Source of the DNA: Formicarius rufipectus
Taxonomy: Eukaryota > Chordata > Aves > Passeriformes > Formicariidae
Direction: 5' to 3'
Assembly (NCBI GenBank): GCA_013399695.1
Contig: VXAU01003165.1
Coordinates: forward strand, 96,543-160,542
Length of the DNA: 64,000 bases
Notes under the pieces: generated by a model
The model's input: only the letters and a program-made list of their open reading frames with translations
What the model was told of the DNA's origin: nothing
Databases searched by the model: none
Part shown: in pieces, positions 47,501 to 58,500 of the stretch
Layout: each line of letters opens with the position of its first letter
How positions within the stretch are numbered: the stretch's first letter is position 1
Program-made: the position numbers and the translations under genes

Positions 47501-50500
47501 TGGTATGTTAAATCTACATTCCTAATGCCGCTTTTTTATGTTCCTTTAACAAGCAAGCTAGATTAAACACAATAAAGTTTAGAGTGGTATTTGAAAACAC
47601 ATAAAAATATCACTAAATTTTTTAATGACTACTCAGATTTTGCCCAGTTGCTGTTCAGACAATGGAAACAATTTCTAATCCTGGCAATCTCTAGTATTAA
47701 ATCCATATCTTAAGCATAGATATTGGTGTAATTATTTTAATATGCACACAGTTATGGATTTATAAATGATACCATTTATGTGGGGCAACATTTTTTTCAA
47801 CATTCAAGTGCATCAAATCCGATGATATTATCAAACAGTGTTAAAAACCTACCAATAAAATAATCTATCTTTCTCTGTAGAAGTAAAAATGTAGTAGGTG
47901 CATGACATCAATGGGTTATTAAGCCCATTTTCTCATGCTGGAAGAGACTGGACCCTAAAACATAGCTCATGCAACAGGGTGATGTCTTATAGTAAGTCCA
48001 AGATTTTGTAAAATTTTGTAATTGTAATTAAAACTGTGACTTTCATTTTAATGTGACCTGGCAGAAAGTTCAAAAACACAGGACAGAACTGCTGAATCCT
48101 CTTAATATCTTGTCTCACTTAAGAAATGGACCACCGGTTGTTTCTGGTTGCTTTTCAAATGTGGTACCAAGTCAAACAGATTTGGTAATCTGACTTGGGA
48201 CTTCATGTTATTGCACCTAGAGCCACAGGAGAATATTGATATCACAACTCTTGTGTAATGATAAATGTGAAAGAAAAAAATAAAAATAAAAACAAAGAAA
48301 AAAAGCATTACAACCTGTCTGCAGGTTGATCTAAGGCCTGCAACACAGCTCAGCCACCCCCAGATGGCCGTGCTTTCAAGAACTGGAAGAGCATGGCCCT
48401 GGCCTGTTTTTCTGAAGAATTTTTTCCTAAATTTAAAATCCATTATATTTAATAAAAAGATGTTGTTGGCAGCAGTCACATCTAGGCAAGGACACCCAGA
48501 TCTGTGGTCAGTGCCAGCCTGAAATTTTTGTCCTAAAGCCTTCATGAGACACAGGGTAGCTCAAGCCCCACCAGTGACCACACGACGTACAAGAAGCGCC
48601 ACCAATTCCTCACGTTTGCTGGATTTGGGTTTTGGTCTCAGGGCTTGTTCTGCATTAGTCCTGTTTGCATTCAACTCTGCTAATAGTTCAGACAGACTGG
48701 CTGTCTGACTCATCAATGTAAGTCTTCTCTACCAGCATTCATTCCACTAAACACATATAATTCTAAACATCTGACTAAGAAGGTTTTGGATTATAACAAC
48801 ATTACTCTTGTAACTTTTGCCAGCTGCCAGGGAATTGAGAGGAAATAAGGGATGGGGACATCATGCATACACGTGGCTGTTAGCTGGACTGGGCTGGAGT
48901 TGAGCTGGATTAGGCTGAAGTTCAGCTGGATTAGACTGAAATTTAGCTAACCTGTGCTCTCTGCACACTCATAGAAACAGAATATGGCTCATATGGCTCA
49001 AACTGTTTCTCAACCAGACATTCCTTTTACATGTCCTAGTGTTCCAAAATCTTCAAAGTGCATCTCATTTGCAAAAATTTTCTAAAATCATTGCCGCACT
49101 CCTTTTTATTTCTGTCTCCCTGTTCTCTAAACAGACCAAAGGAAACACTCCGTGCTTTTCTCACATCCTTTTACTGGTGCCAGGAAAAGGATCAGTCTGA
49201 TGCTCCTCACAAATCTCAGGAGGTACCCAGCCTTACCAACTCATACCTAAAACCAAAAAGACCATATGTTTTTAATGTACATATATTCAAATTATCTCAG
49301 TCAGCATAGGTTTTTTTTTCCTTACCACAGTTATACCCTAGGGAGAAACTATACCAAATAGGAACTTCTACAGCTGTAATGAAGATATGGCAAAGCTTTT
49401 CTTGTTCCTTTTATGGAAGAAGACAATGATTTTAGATGGACTAGATTCAACTTCTGAAGTTCCTGCTATGTTGTATCTAGTGAATAATTTCTCAGCCTTC
49501 CTTAAAAATACAGAATGGCACTTCTGTATGGCCAGGCTACATGTCTAAACTGAAAATGCTGGCTGAAAAAAAAAAAAAGCTAAATGAATCTTATTTATGA
49601 GACACAAGGGGCACATAATTCAGAAAATAAAAAGTCACTTCCATATAAGCTTTTTAAAAGTGGCGGTTTCCCATGTACAGGTGAAAACTTTATATCCAGA
49701 GGTAAAAATTTTGTCAAAGGTCATTTAGCTCAGCAGCATTTAACTGTAAAAAAAAAAAAAAAAGGGTTGTTTCTCCAAGGACTAAGAATTAGGTAGAAGT
49801 AGTCACAACTCTTTTGCTGAAGTAAGATGGACAGCAAGAAAAGCCAAGACCTAAGCCTCATCCTAGCTCCACAGTGACAGCATTCACACAGGATCAACAA
49901 GGTTCATGTCCCTGTTCCTGCATGTTGGTCTCTTCCCTAAAGCAGTTCCCAAGCATATGGACGTTGAATGGGATGGTTTGGATCTGATGAATTCTCTATC
50001 CAACTTTCTTCTCAGGTGTTCTAAGACTTCTACATATATGACTGTAAGTGTTTTTTGTAGGTGGGTCTTGCTCTCTCCAAGATCTTGTAAAGGGGTTTTG
50101 ATTTTATTCAAATGTGGAATAGCAATACATTTTTAATCTCAAAAATTTTTTGGGACAAGGCAACCATTTCCTGCCCATCTCTACAATTAATTACAGCATA
50201 TCCCTTTTACAGTGTGTTACAGATAAATAATTCATTACAGCTGCCTCTTCCCTCCTTGCAGGGTAGACAGTTGTGATCATTTCTACAGAAAGAATGAAAA
50301 AGTTAATTCTTTCTATGCCAGTCTCCAGAAAAGGATTTAGACCCTCTTGCAATGAGCTTTGATGAATTAATAAATCTCCTCAGTATTTACCCTGCTTGTC
50401 CAGAAACTGAGTTCAACTGCAGCTCCTTAATTTTCCAGATAACATCTTTAGAGTTTGAGAAGACTTGCCTAACCAGTGCCTACAGTCAAACTGTGAGCAA

Positions 50501-53500
50501 TTATTCTTGTTTTCATTAACAAGATGGATCTGGATTTTGCTACAGTACAAGCTACACAAATATCAGGATGAACCTTTACAGCCATCACTCCTGCAAGCTG
50601 GAGTCATGATTGCTGATTTGACCCTTTTGCCATTCTGACAATGCAGTCCTGATCCATGCTTTAAAAAAAAAAAGATTTGTTGGTGTCTGGTCAACTAAGA
50701 ATTAAAAAGGTCTAGAGAGGTATGGAAACAGCCTGTTAACACAGTTTTTATTCAAGGGAACCAAAGGAACAGTTTGGCAGGTAGGGTAGAGGAAGGCACT
50801 GCAGGTGCGTGCAGTAGCACAGGCAGGGAAACCAGAGCAAAGTCCCATTGACTATTGTCTTCCTTCTGAAAGCTCCTACTTGCAGGCCCCTCTGATCTGA
50901 GATTTTGTTCAAAAGCCAAATCCTGAGCCCATAAAGCATGAGCTATGTGAAACCTATTGTCTAAAACCACCACTTGCATGGAGAGACATGCTCCATGTGC
51001 ATCTAACACACTGTCAGGGTCCTGGAGCCATCGATGGGCCTGACCAGCCCCACCAAGGACTGGCCACCCCACCTTGCCCACTGGCCCAGCTCAGCCCAGG
51101 GTAATTGTCCTCTTTACCTACCCATAGTTCCCCCTTATTTGGACTCTGACCTATGAGCTGATATCCGTGTCCCCACGGATACCCTGGGCTGAAAACAGTG
51201 GAATGGGATGTAGAGGCTCTGACCTGCTAAACTGCAGGGCTCCCCTCTGAAAGCTCAGGTAAAGTCAGGAAGATCAAGGTCTGACTTCAAGATATTAGCT
51301 ACAAAGCATGGGGAAAGCTTCCTCAGCAGCTGCAGTGAATGACAGGGATATGCAAGAGCCTAAGTGCTTTAACACCTTCAGGGAGGGAAATAGTAGAGTT
51401 TGGGTTCCTGCACAGCTGCTTTGATGTCCGCTCAGTGCAGCTGCGAGGATGACAGATGTGCTAAAATAGGCCTGGCACGCCTGAAAAACTGATCATGCTG
51501 AATAAAAGAAGGCAGGAAAGGAGGTGAGAAAGGAAGGAGAAAATGATTCATCTAATGGCTTTCATACAGTTTGTGATTGCCTGTTTGCTTTCAGAAATGC
51601 TATTCTTGTACCTCTTAAAACTCTAGGAAGTCTCTTTCTATCCTCATGTGGGTTGCTGGAAATGCATCAGCATTGTTTTATTTGTCAATTAAATATGCAG
51701 TATCTTGTGTAAGTGCAAAGTGGTTAATGTTAATACTCTGTCTGTTACATTTTTAGAGATATATGTGCCTAGAAATCATACCTTATCTTGTTTACACAAC
51801 AATTTGAAACTACCTTTGAAACTACCTTGAAAATAAGAGAATACTGTCAGCAGCATGCAATTAGCTTTATCAGTGTGAAAATCTATTGTAAGATATACCT
51901 GAACTGTCACAAAAACAATTTGATTTCTTACTCCATTATGGACACTACAAGAAAACATACATGTCAACTTCCCAGGGAAGTGCACTGTAGCTGCAGAGGT
52001 GAGTTTGTCCTCAATTTTGAGTTCAGGTTATTATATAAAATGCTATTTCCTTAGCAAACTCATAGGACTATGCATGTAACTGAAGAACTTGCAGCTTGGC
52101 TCATGTTTGAGTAATTTTGGCACCATTCCTCATACCGAAGAATAGTGGATTGCATGGGCTCATGGTCAAACACTCTCCTTCTTAAAGGTATACCAAATGC
52201 CCTGTGAGATCCATTTGATCATACTGGTCTGGATTCATCTATTTCTGTTGCTCTGTGTACTTTGCCAGACTGTTTAGTGTACAGAGAACCTCTGGCATGA
52301 AGTCATGGTAAAAACACCCTCCTGCTGCTGACTGGCACTGGATGTGTTGGCAGGGAAGGACTTACTCAAGTCTTCCTGCATTGTGGAGATTCCCAGCAGT
52401 CGTAACTGCTCTTTAAAAACTCTGGCAGGCAGCATAATGCAGGGCAGTCCGTAGGATGTCCTAAGTCACACCAGAGGCACAAGTCTGGCTGCATGCCAGG
52501 TGAGGAGAAGGTGTTTCAGTGACGTTTTTTCCCCCCATCTCTCACTACTGCTTGGCCTATTTTCAAACTCCAGACATGCCACACAAGTAGTCTTCTGAGG
52601 TTTCACCCATCAGCCAAATTTCTGCACAGTTCTCTTTGAGACAACCATTGCTAATCAAATCTATGACTGTCAGTACTCCTCCTGTGTCTTGGAAAGGCCT
52701 GACTTATTAGAGACCTGCTCCATGGAAATGGAGAGCAGTGGTTTGGGCAGAGGTCCCCATCGCTGTGCTAAGAAAGTGCTCGGATGAGGTCTGCTGAGCA
52801 GTGTGTGGCCCCAGCTAGTTGTCTTGGGATGAAGAAAGGTTATATTGCAACACAGATCAACTCTGCAGTCTCTTCTACTACCTCAACAGTGCTCTGAAGA
52901 GGAATTTTTGCTGTCAGTGTTTGGGATACAATTCCATTGTATTCACCTTAAACTGGACTTAGCCTATAATGTACTCCATGAACTTGAGAACTGCATGTAA
53001 CACAAAGCAGCACTCTCAAATGGGGAGAAACTCATTTAAATGCCTCCATTTTCTGGTAATTTCTTTAATCTTATGTATCATCATACATATGACTAGCTAG
53101 ACTGTAATTTGAATGGCCAACAATAGTGTTTAAAAGCAAACAGCTTGGGAAAAATGCATGAGACCAAAAGTATTTCATTGCCATCCCACAATTTCTCTTG
53201 TAAAATATCCCTAAAAATTATATCTGCAAAGGAATAATACTGTTGATACAGGTATGTGCTATTGATAGGCATATATTTTAAAAAATATTAACATGGAACA
53301 AAAGATGTTAAAAGCTAAATAATATTAAGGGAACCAGTAAAAACACTTCCCCCGCCCTGGCAGAACATGAATCCTATTCAAATTCCATTCTATTTAAAAT
53401 GGAAAATACATACATGCTTCCTAGTCCTTTTTCACCAATTGACAGTTTAACTCTAGCAATTAATACCTTACATGGTAAAGGCAGCCTGTCTGGAGAAATG

Positions 53501-54300
53501 GGCTATGAGAAAACAGTACTCCATCTTTTGGGCATGCCTGTGAAAGTACCCCTTATTAAGGGCTGACTTTCTGAAATGCATAGCCCAGGGGACAACATAA
53601 TTCTCCCTTGAAATCCTATCTGAAAGTACATCTTTCTGTCCACACTGAAATCAGAGGGACTAGCACCTTGGGATCTGCTGTTAAGCCTTTAAGATCTATG
53701 AAAACTGGGTTTTTTTCCATGGCACAGAGCAAGAATTACGAGAAAGAAGCCTGCTAATGATGAGGCCAGCTAAAGAAACGATTCACATGCAGGCGCTGCA
53801 GGAAGCCAGGCTCACAAGAGTGATGTATTTCCTGAAAAGGCTAGGGCAGAAGAGAGGCATATGGAATAAAGGTGAAGGTGATGATGGAGTTGGTTGCACT
53901 GCTACTAGCTATCATCATTTGAGATCTTCCTGGAGGATTTCCTACTGGGTACTCTGCTAAGCAAAGTCCTTTCAATGGGAACAGAGAGGAAGACTGGGAA
54001 TGCAGAAACAAAAAACACTGCCCCTATCTCCTGTCCCGGAGACAGATGATCCATGTCTTGTCACTTGTTGGAGGTATGGCCTGAGCATCACTCAGTTTTT
54101 GCACTGTTTTGGCTAATTGTCTAGATTTGTCAATAGATTTCTGTTGATATGTATTTATTGATACTTGCTAGATTACTTCGTGATTTTTGTTCCTTGACTT
54201 AGGTTGCATCATCCACCTCCGTTTCTGGAGACAAGTTCTTTGTATCAAACTAAGCTGAGTTTCTCTGAGCAAACAGAGAAACTTTCTTTTTTAATTGTGT
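44561..54300. other. HOXD1-MTX2 spacer, no gene recognised
   Basis: AT-rich, CpG-poor DNA. All open frames are short and lack splice or domain support. Poly-A and simple-repeat runs are scattered (for example 45669-45684, 46961-46977, 49566-49578, 49749-49763). No RNA gene or clear mobile element was identified. Confidence 0.5.
48883..48945 (+). repeat. 21-bp tandem repeat, three units
   Basis: Three contiguous 21-bp units beginning GCTGGA and ending in TTGA, TTCA or TTTA (48883-48903, 48904-48924, 48925-48945), with a partial fourth. It is a small minisatellite in intergenic DNA. Confidence 0.8.
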
Positions 54301-54321
54301 GCTAATATATGTATTTGGTCT

Positions 54322-54338
54322 AGGTCATACTTAGTTCA
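54322..54338 (+). promoter_or_regulatory. DR5 retinoic acid response element upstream of MTX2
   Basis: AGGTCA, spacer TACTT, AGTTCA. Both half-sites match RGKTCA and the spacing is 5. It lies 12 kb 3' of HOXD1 and 1.15 kb upstream of the MTX2 start codon, on the early-responding side of the cluster. Function is inferred from the motif alone. Confidence 0.5.
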
Positions 54339-55236
54339 AGCTCAGCCTTTTGCACCATGTCTTGTGTCTTTAGCCTTCTAAGTACTGCTGGTGATGAAAG
54401 GACTCAAAATAGCACACACCAACTTAATTTACACCCTTGTAAGCTCCTAACACATAGTCACTCACCTTTTCAAGACTGTTCAGAGTTTCTGTAATTTTGG
54501 TGCTATCCAGTTTACCACTCTTATTAGAAATTGAGCTTTCATCAGCATTTTAAAATAATCAGTTGTCTTCCACACCACTGTTTTCAGTCCGTACTCCATT
54601 GTTACAGTGTATTCGTTGGCTCTTTTGTTATTGCTACTGCTCTAATAGTACGTTTCCACTGTCGTGTGAAAAATATAATTAGTAACGATGCTCAGCGATA
54701 GTAATATAGTAAATGTCACCAGAGAACTTTCACATACTTTGTAAACATTAATACATTTATATATTCCATGTCTTCTAGTACTTAAAATATTTAATATTTT
54801 AGAAGACTGAAATGTGCTGTCCTTCACAGTAGACTCTTATTTGATGAGATAGTCTCAATTCTTATTAAAATGTAGTTAAAGAAATGAGGATCAAGAGGCA
54901 CTGTAGAATAATGGAACAAGTATTTCATATGTCCTTTATCTTCTCTGCAACCAGCCTATTGGGTATGTCACTTTATGGCTTTATCCAAAACTTTAGGTAG
55001 TCTTTATATTATACAATTAGGACTAAGAAATTAGTGGGTGTTTAAAGGCCAGGCGTACATTTCAAAATGCAGAGTTTGTCGCCTGGAATTAAGAGATTCC
55101 CATTCTGGGATGAAGAAAAGGCAGCTGTACCCTTCAGTTATAACCTATCACCCCCAAGACGCTTCGGCCGTTCCATTCCCGCTCCCCTTGCGGCTCCACG
55201 GGCGGCTGAGCTGTGCCCCGCGGGGACGAAGCCCGG

Positions 55237-55314
55237 CTGTGCCTTCCATCCTGGGGCTGTGCCTTCCATCCTGGGGCTGTGCCTTCCACTCTGGGGCTCT
55301 GCCCTCCGACTGGA
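55237..55314 (+). repeat. 20-bp tandem repeat in the MTX2 promoter
   Basis: Units at 55237-55256 and 55257-55276 are identical. The third (55277-55296) differs at two bases, and a diverged partial unit follows. The array is about 160-240 bp upstream of the MTX2 ATG. Confidence 0.9.
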
Positions 55315-55474
55315 GTGCCCGAGGGCGCTCCAGGACCCGCTCGCAGGCGCCGGGCGCTCGGGAAGGCGGCGAGGCAGGGCGGGGGAGCGGCGGCGGGGCC
55401 CCGCCCCGGCCCCGGATGCAGTCGCGGCCCAGCCGGCGGCGCAGGGCACAGTTCCTGTGCGTCCCCTCCGCGTC

Positions 55475-55498
55475 ATGTCGCTGGTCGCCGAGGCCTTC
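55475..55498 (+). CDS. MTX2: MTX2 (metaxin-2) first coding exon
   Basis: ATG at 55475 in a CpG island opens MSLVAEAF, followed directly by a donor GTGANG whose +5 base is ambiguous (N at 55503). The peptide is the N-terminus of vertebrate metaxin-2 as I remember it (MSLVAEAFV). Metaxin-2 is an outer mitochondrial membrane protein that partners metaxin-1 and the SAM complex in beta-barrel import and has a glutathione-transferase-like fold. MTX2 is the standard neighbour 3' of HOXD1 on the same strand, which supports an otherwise very short match. The exact exon end is uncertain: the codon after Phe can be read as the Val in the exon or as the donor GT. No later MTX2 exon was recognised in the remaining 8.5 kb, so the first intron probably leaves the window. 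Confidence 0.75.
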
Positions 55499-55560
55499 GT
55501 GANGCCGGGTCACCCCTCACAGCTCCCCGCCCCGTTCCGCCGTGGGTTCCCTAACCCCAG

Positions 55561-58500
55561 TTGTGCCTGAGCGCATCGCTACGTGGGTTTAATAACTTCC
55601 CTGCCCTTAAAGCGGTTTAACTTTTTTCAGTGGTCCAGTGAAGCCGGTTCGTGCTTCTAACTCCCTCAGCCGCAGTGGAGTCGCGCTGTGTGGGCGGGTG
55701 CCGAGTGTCCCTGTGACCTGCTGCGGCTGGGCTGTGTAAGCTGGACCCTTGAGATAAAACAGGAGTGTGCATCACTGTGGAGTTATTTAGAAAAAAAAAA
55801 TAAAAAAAATTAGTGTGCTCTGAAATTAAAAAAGAACTGAACCTTGGATAATTCCTGGCTAGGAAGTTCAAAACATGGTTAGTATGTTACATGATGGAAG
55901 TAAGGGCCTTCGTCAGTTTCTCCTTGCTTGTTGTTATCTGTTTTTGATCTTTCACTGCTACACAAGGTCGTGGACAATAAATACAGCAAGGGAACAGCAT
56001 TTTGATTGATACTGACCTGTTGAGAAGGAAGGTGGGACTTTGTCCCAGGAGCTGGGTCTTCTGCCACTTGCTAGAGAGCCCAGCAAGAGAGTCTGAGTTA
56101 GAGTCTCTACTGTGAATGCACCCTGACTTGTAGGTAGTACGGACATGGTGGTTCTTTAATTTAGGTCTGTAGAGGTACTCACAGACAAGTTGTGCTGGTC
56201 TCTTGAATTGGCAGTTGTTAATTCATAGATGTCAGCACAAGGCATGCTTATGTTCTGAGAGCCAGAGCCCTGTATCCTCAGGATATGGAGAGTATGGTCA
56301 CGATCAGCATTGCTTCATGCCATTTACTTGCCTTTAATGATGTCTTTAGTATATTTTATTTATATTGTCATTAAAGGTAATGACATATATGAATAGATCT
56401 TAATTTTCCTGCCGCCTTCTACTCTGTGACCTTTATGAATATTCTAGAGTGACAACTTGCTAATACTTATTTTTTTCCTAGAATTACAAATACAAACTCA
56501 AGACTATACTATATGTAGGAGTCTCATTGCTTTCTTATTGAAAGTGCTTTTATTTCACAACGTCCTGCTAACAAGCAACTTGTTGTGGAATACAACAATG
56601 AAAGTTGTATTAAGTGTAGTGTAAGGAAAATGTATGTTTGAAGAATGGGAAACAAGAAGTTTTGCAGCAGTTGGTCTTTACTTCTCTGCTGAAGCATTCT
56701 TCTATTCCTGGAGAGATTCCTACCTCCTGTTCGGGGTGCTGGCACGCTGCTTATGTGAGTCTGAGACTCGTGTGTTAACAATTTTACTGTGAAGGTCGTG
56801 CTGTGAGGGCATCAGAGCCGCTCAAGTACTTCTGGACCCTCCTACAATTTAGTAAGCTTAAAGCGGTAGCACTTCATCTTTTACCTGTCAGTCACAGCTT
56901 AAGCATCTCATTTTCTTTTCATAGGTAAAGTAATGTGTAAGTATCGAACATAAACATACTGACAATACTTCTGCAATTTTGCAGAATGGAATTCGTTGGT
57001 GCTTATTTTAATAATCTAGTACTTCTGTAGGATATGCAGCTACTCAGTCTGACTCAAGGTGCACTACAAATTGCTGTTGCAGACCTGCTCACTGATACTT
57101 TTTTAAAAACTGAATTATGGCATTGTCTTTGCTTTCCTAAGAGTGAATCAGTTTTAAAATTAGTTACCTGTCTTAAAAATAAAAAATACCTTTGCTGCTG
57201 GTTGGTGACCTTTCTAGTTTGTCTATATTTTAAACTAGGTCCAGTCTGAAACCAAACAAGGGCAAAATCACTCCCTTTGTTCCTATGGAAGATTTTTCAG
57301 TTAAAAAAGAAAATGTTATCCAGGATCTTGGCCCACACCCATCACACTTTTGATTTCCTGAAATATTGTACTGACATAGGGAATATTTCATTTTGTTACT
57401 TAAGAAAATATAATCTGGGATATTAGTGGGGAGGAAAAATGGTATATTTTCAAGGAAAAAATGCTACTTAACAAAACACTTATTTTATTAATGCTGTAAT
57501 CCCTTTCTGTAGTTGTGGATACTGCCTTTCTGTGATGTATGGATGGAAAAGTAAGAATGATTGAGAATTTTTTCTGTGCTTATAAAAATGAAATTTCATT
57601 GGCTTATCATTGAGGGTCCTGTTCATGAAGACATCACTTTGTCATAGCAGTTGCAATCAGCTACTGCCACTATTAACATGTAGCAGCTGTAGGGCATGGG
57701 TCCTTGCCTGCAGGTGTTTGAGACAATCAGCCCACCGGTTTGTTTTCTAGAAATCTGAGAGGAGGATTTCAGTAGGGAAGAGGATCATAACTTTATTTAG
57801 CACGCTGACTTTTTGTGTATGTATTTGAATTTTTTTTAAGTACTACCTATCTTCACTTTGCCAGTTCATTGTGCATTCACTTCTGATGTGCCTATTCACT
57901 GTCTCAGCACAAACTAAACCACAGAAAACACCATCTGAACGCAAGAAAAACCTTTTTCAATGTGAGGATGATTAACATTGTAGCTGGTTGCTCAGAGCAG
58001 TTGTGCAGTCTTCATCCTTGGAGATGCTCAGTACCCAAGTGAAGATGGGCAACCTGTGGCAACTTACCCTGGACCTCCCGGAAGTGCCTTCCAGCCTCAG
58101 CAGTTTTGTCACCCATCAGCTGCTCAGCCAACTTGCATTGCTGCAGTAATTCAGCACCCTCTTCATGCAACATGCTTTCACCTGAACATGCTGAGCATAG
58201 TCTGCTGCTCTAATGCATTAATGATTAAAAACAGAGTGATTACTGAATCATGTGGAGTGTAAGGCTTGCATTAGTGTCACATTCAGCCAGTTGCTTGTTC
58301 AGAAATGTAAAAAGGTTGATACTGTGTCTCAACTGTAGAAAATACTAATTGGACAATGTGGTGGAGAGTTTATTTAGAGCAACTCAGTGTCAATCACATA
58401 TTAGCAGGATAGGAAATGAGTGTTGAAGAATTAAGAGTTCCAGCTTTCAGGTGGTCCACAATATTAATCTAACTCTAGTAGTTTTGAGAAGCTGACTGCT

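Larger units (their letters stand above)
55140..55560 (+). promoter_or_regulatory. MTX2 promoter CpG island
   Basis: Abrupt change from AT-rich DNA to a CpG-dense block of about 420 bp centred on the MTX2 start codon, without an obvious TATA box, as expected for a housekeeping gene. It contains a tandem repeat with 20-bp unit CTGTGCCTTCCATCCTGGGG at 55237-55296 (three units), then a partial fourth. Confidence 0.75.

Noticed and set aside
51162..51181. Perfect inverted repeat TATCCGTG / CACGGATA with a 4-nt loop
   Set aside because: The stem is only 8 bp, with no matching extension or neighbouring transcript signal; compatible with chance.
55501..55570. Continuation of the MTX2 reading frame beyond GTGANG
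   Set aside because: The following codons do not resemble metaxin-2, whereas a donor site at 55499 does explain the end of similarity.
58056..58262. Open frame beginning MATYPGPPGSAF, which looks like a proline-rich membrane protein N-terminus
   Set aside because: The DNA is the decayed 3' part of a CR1 LINE; the peptide is a chance translation of that element.
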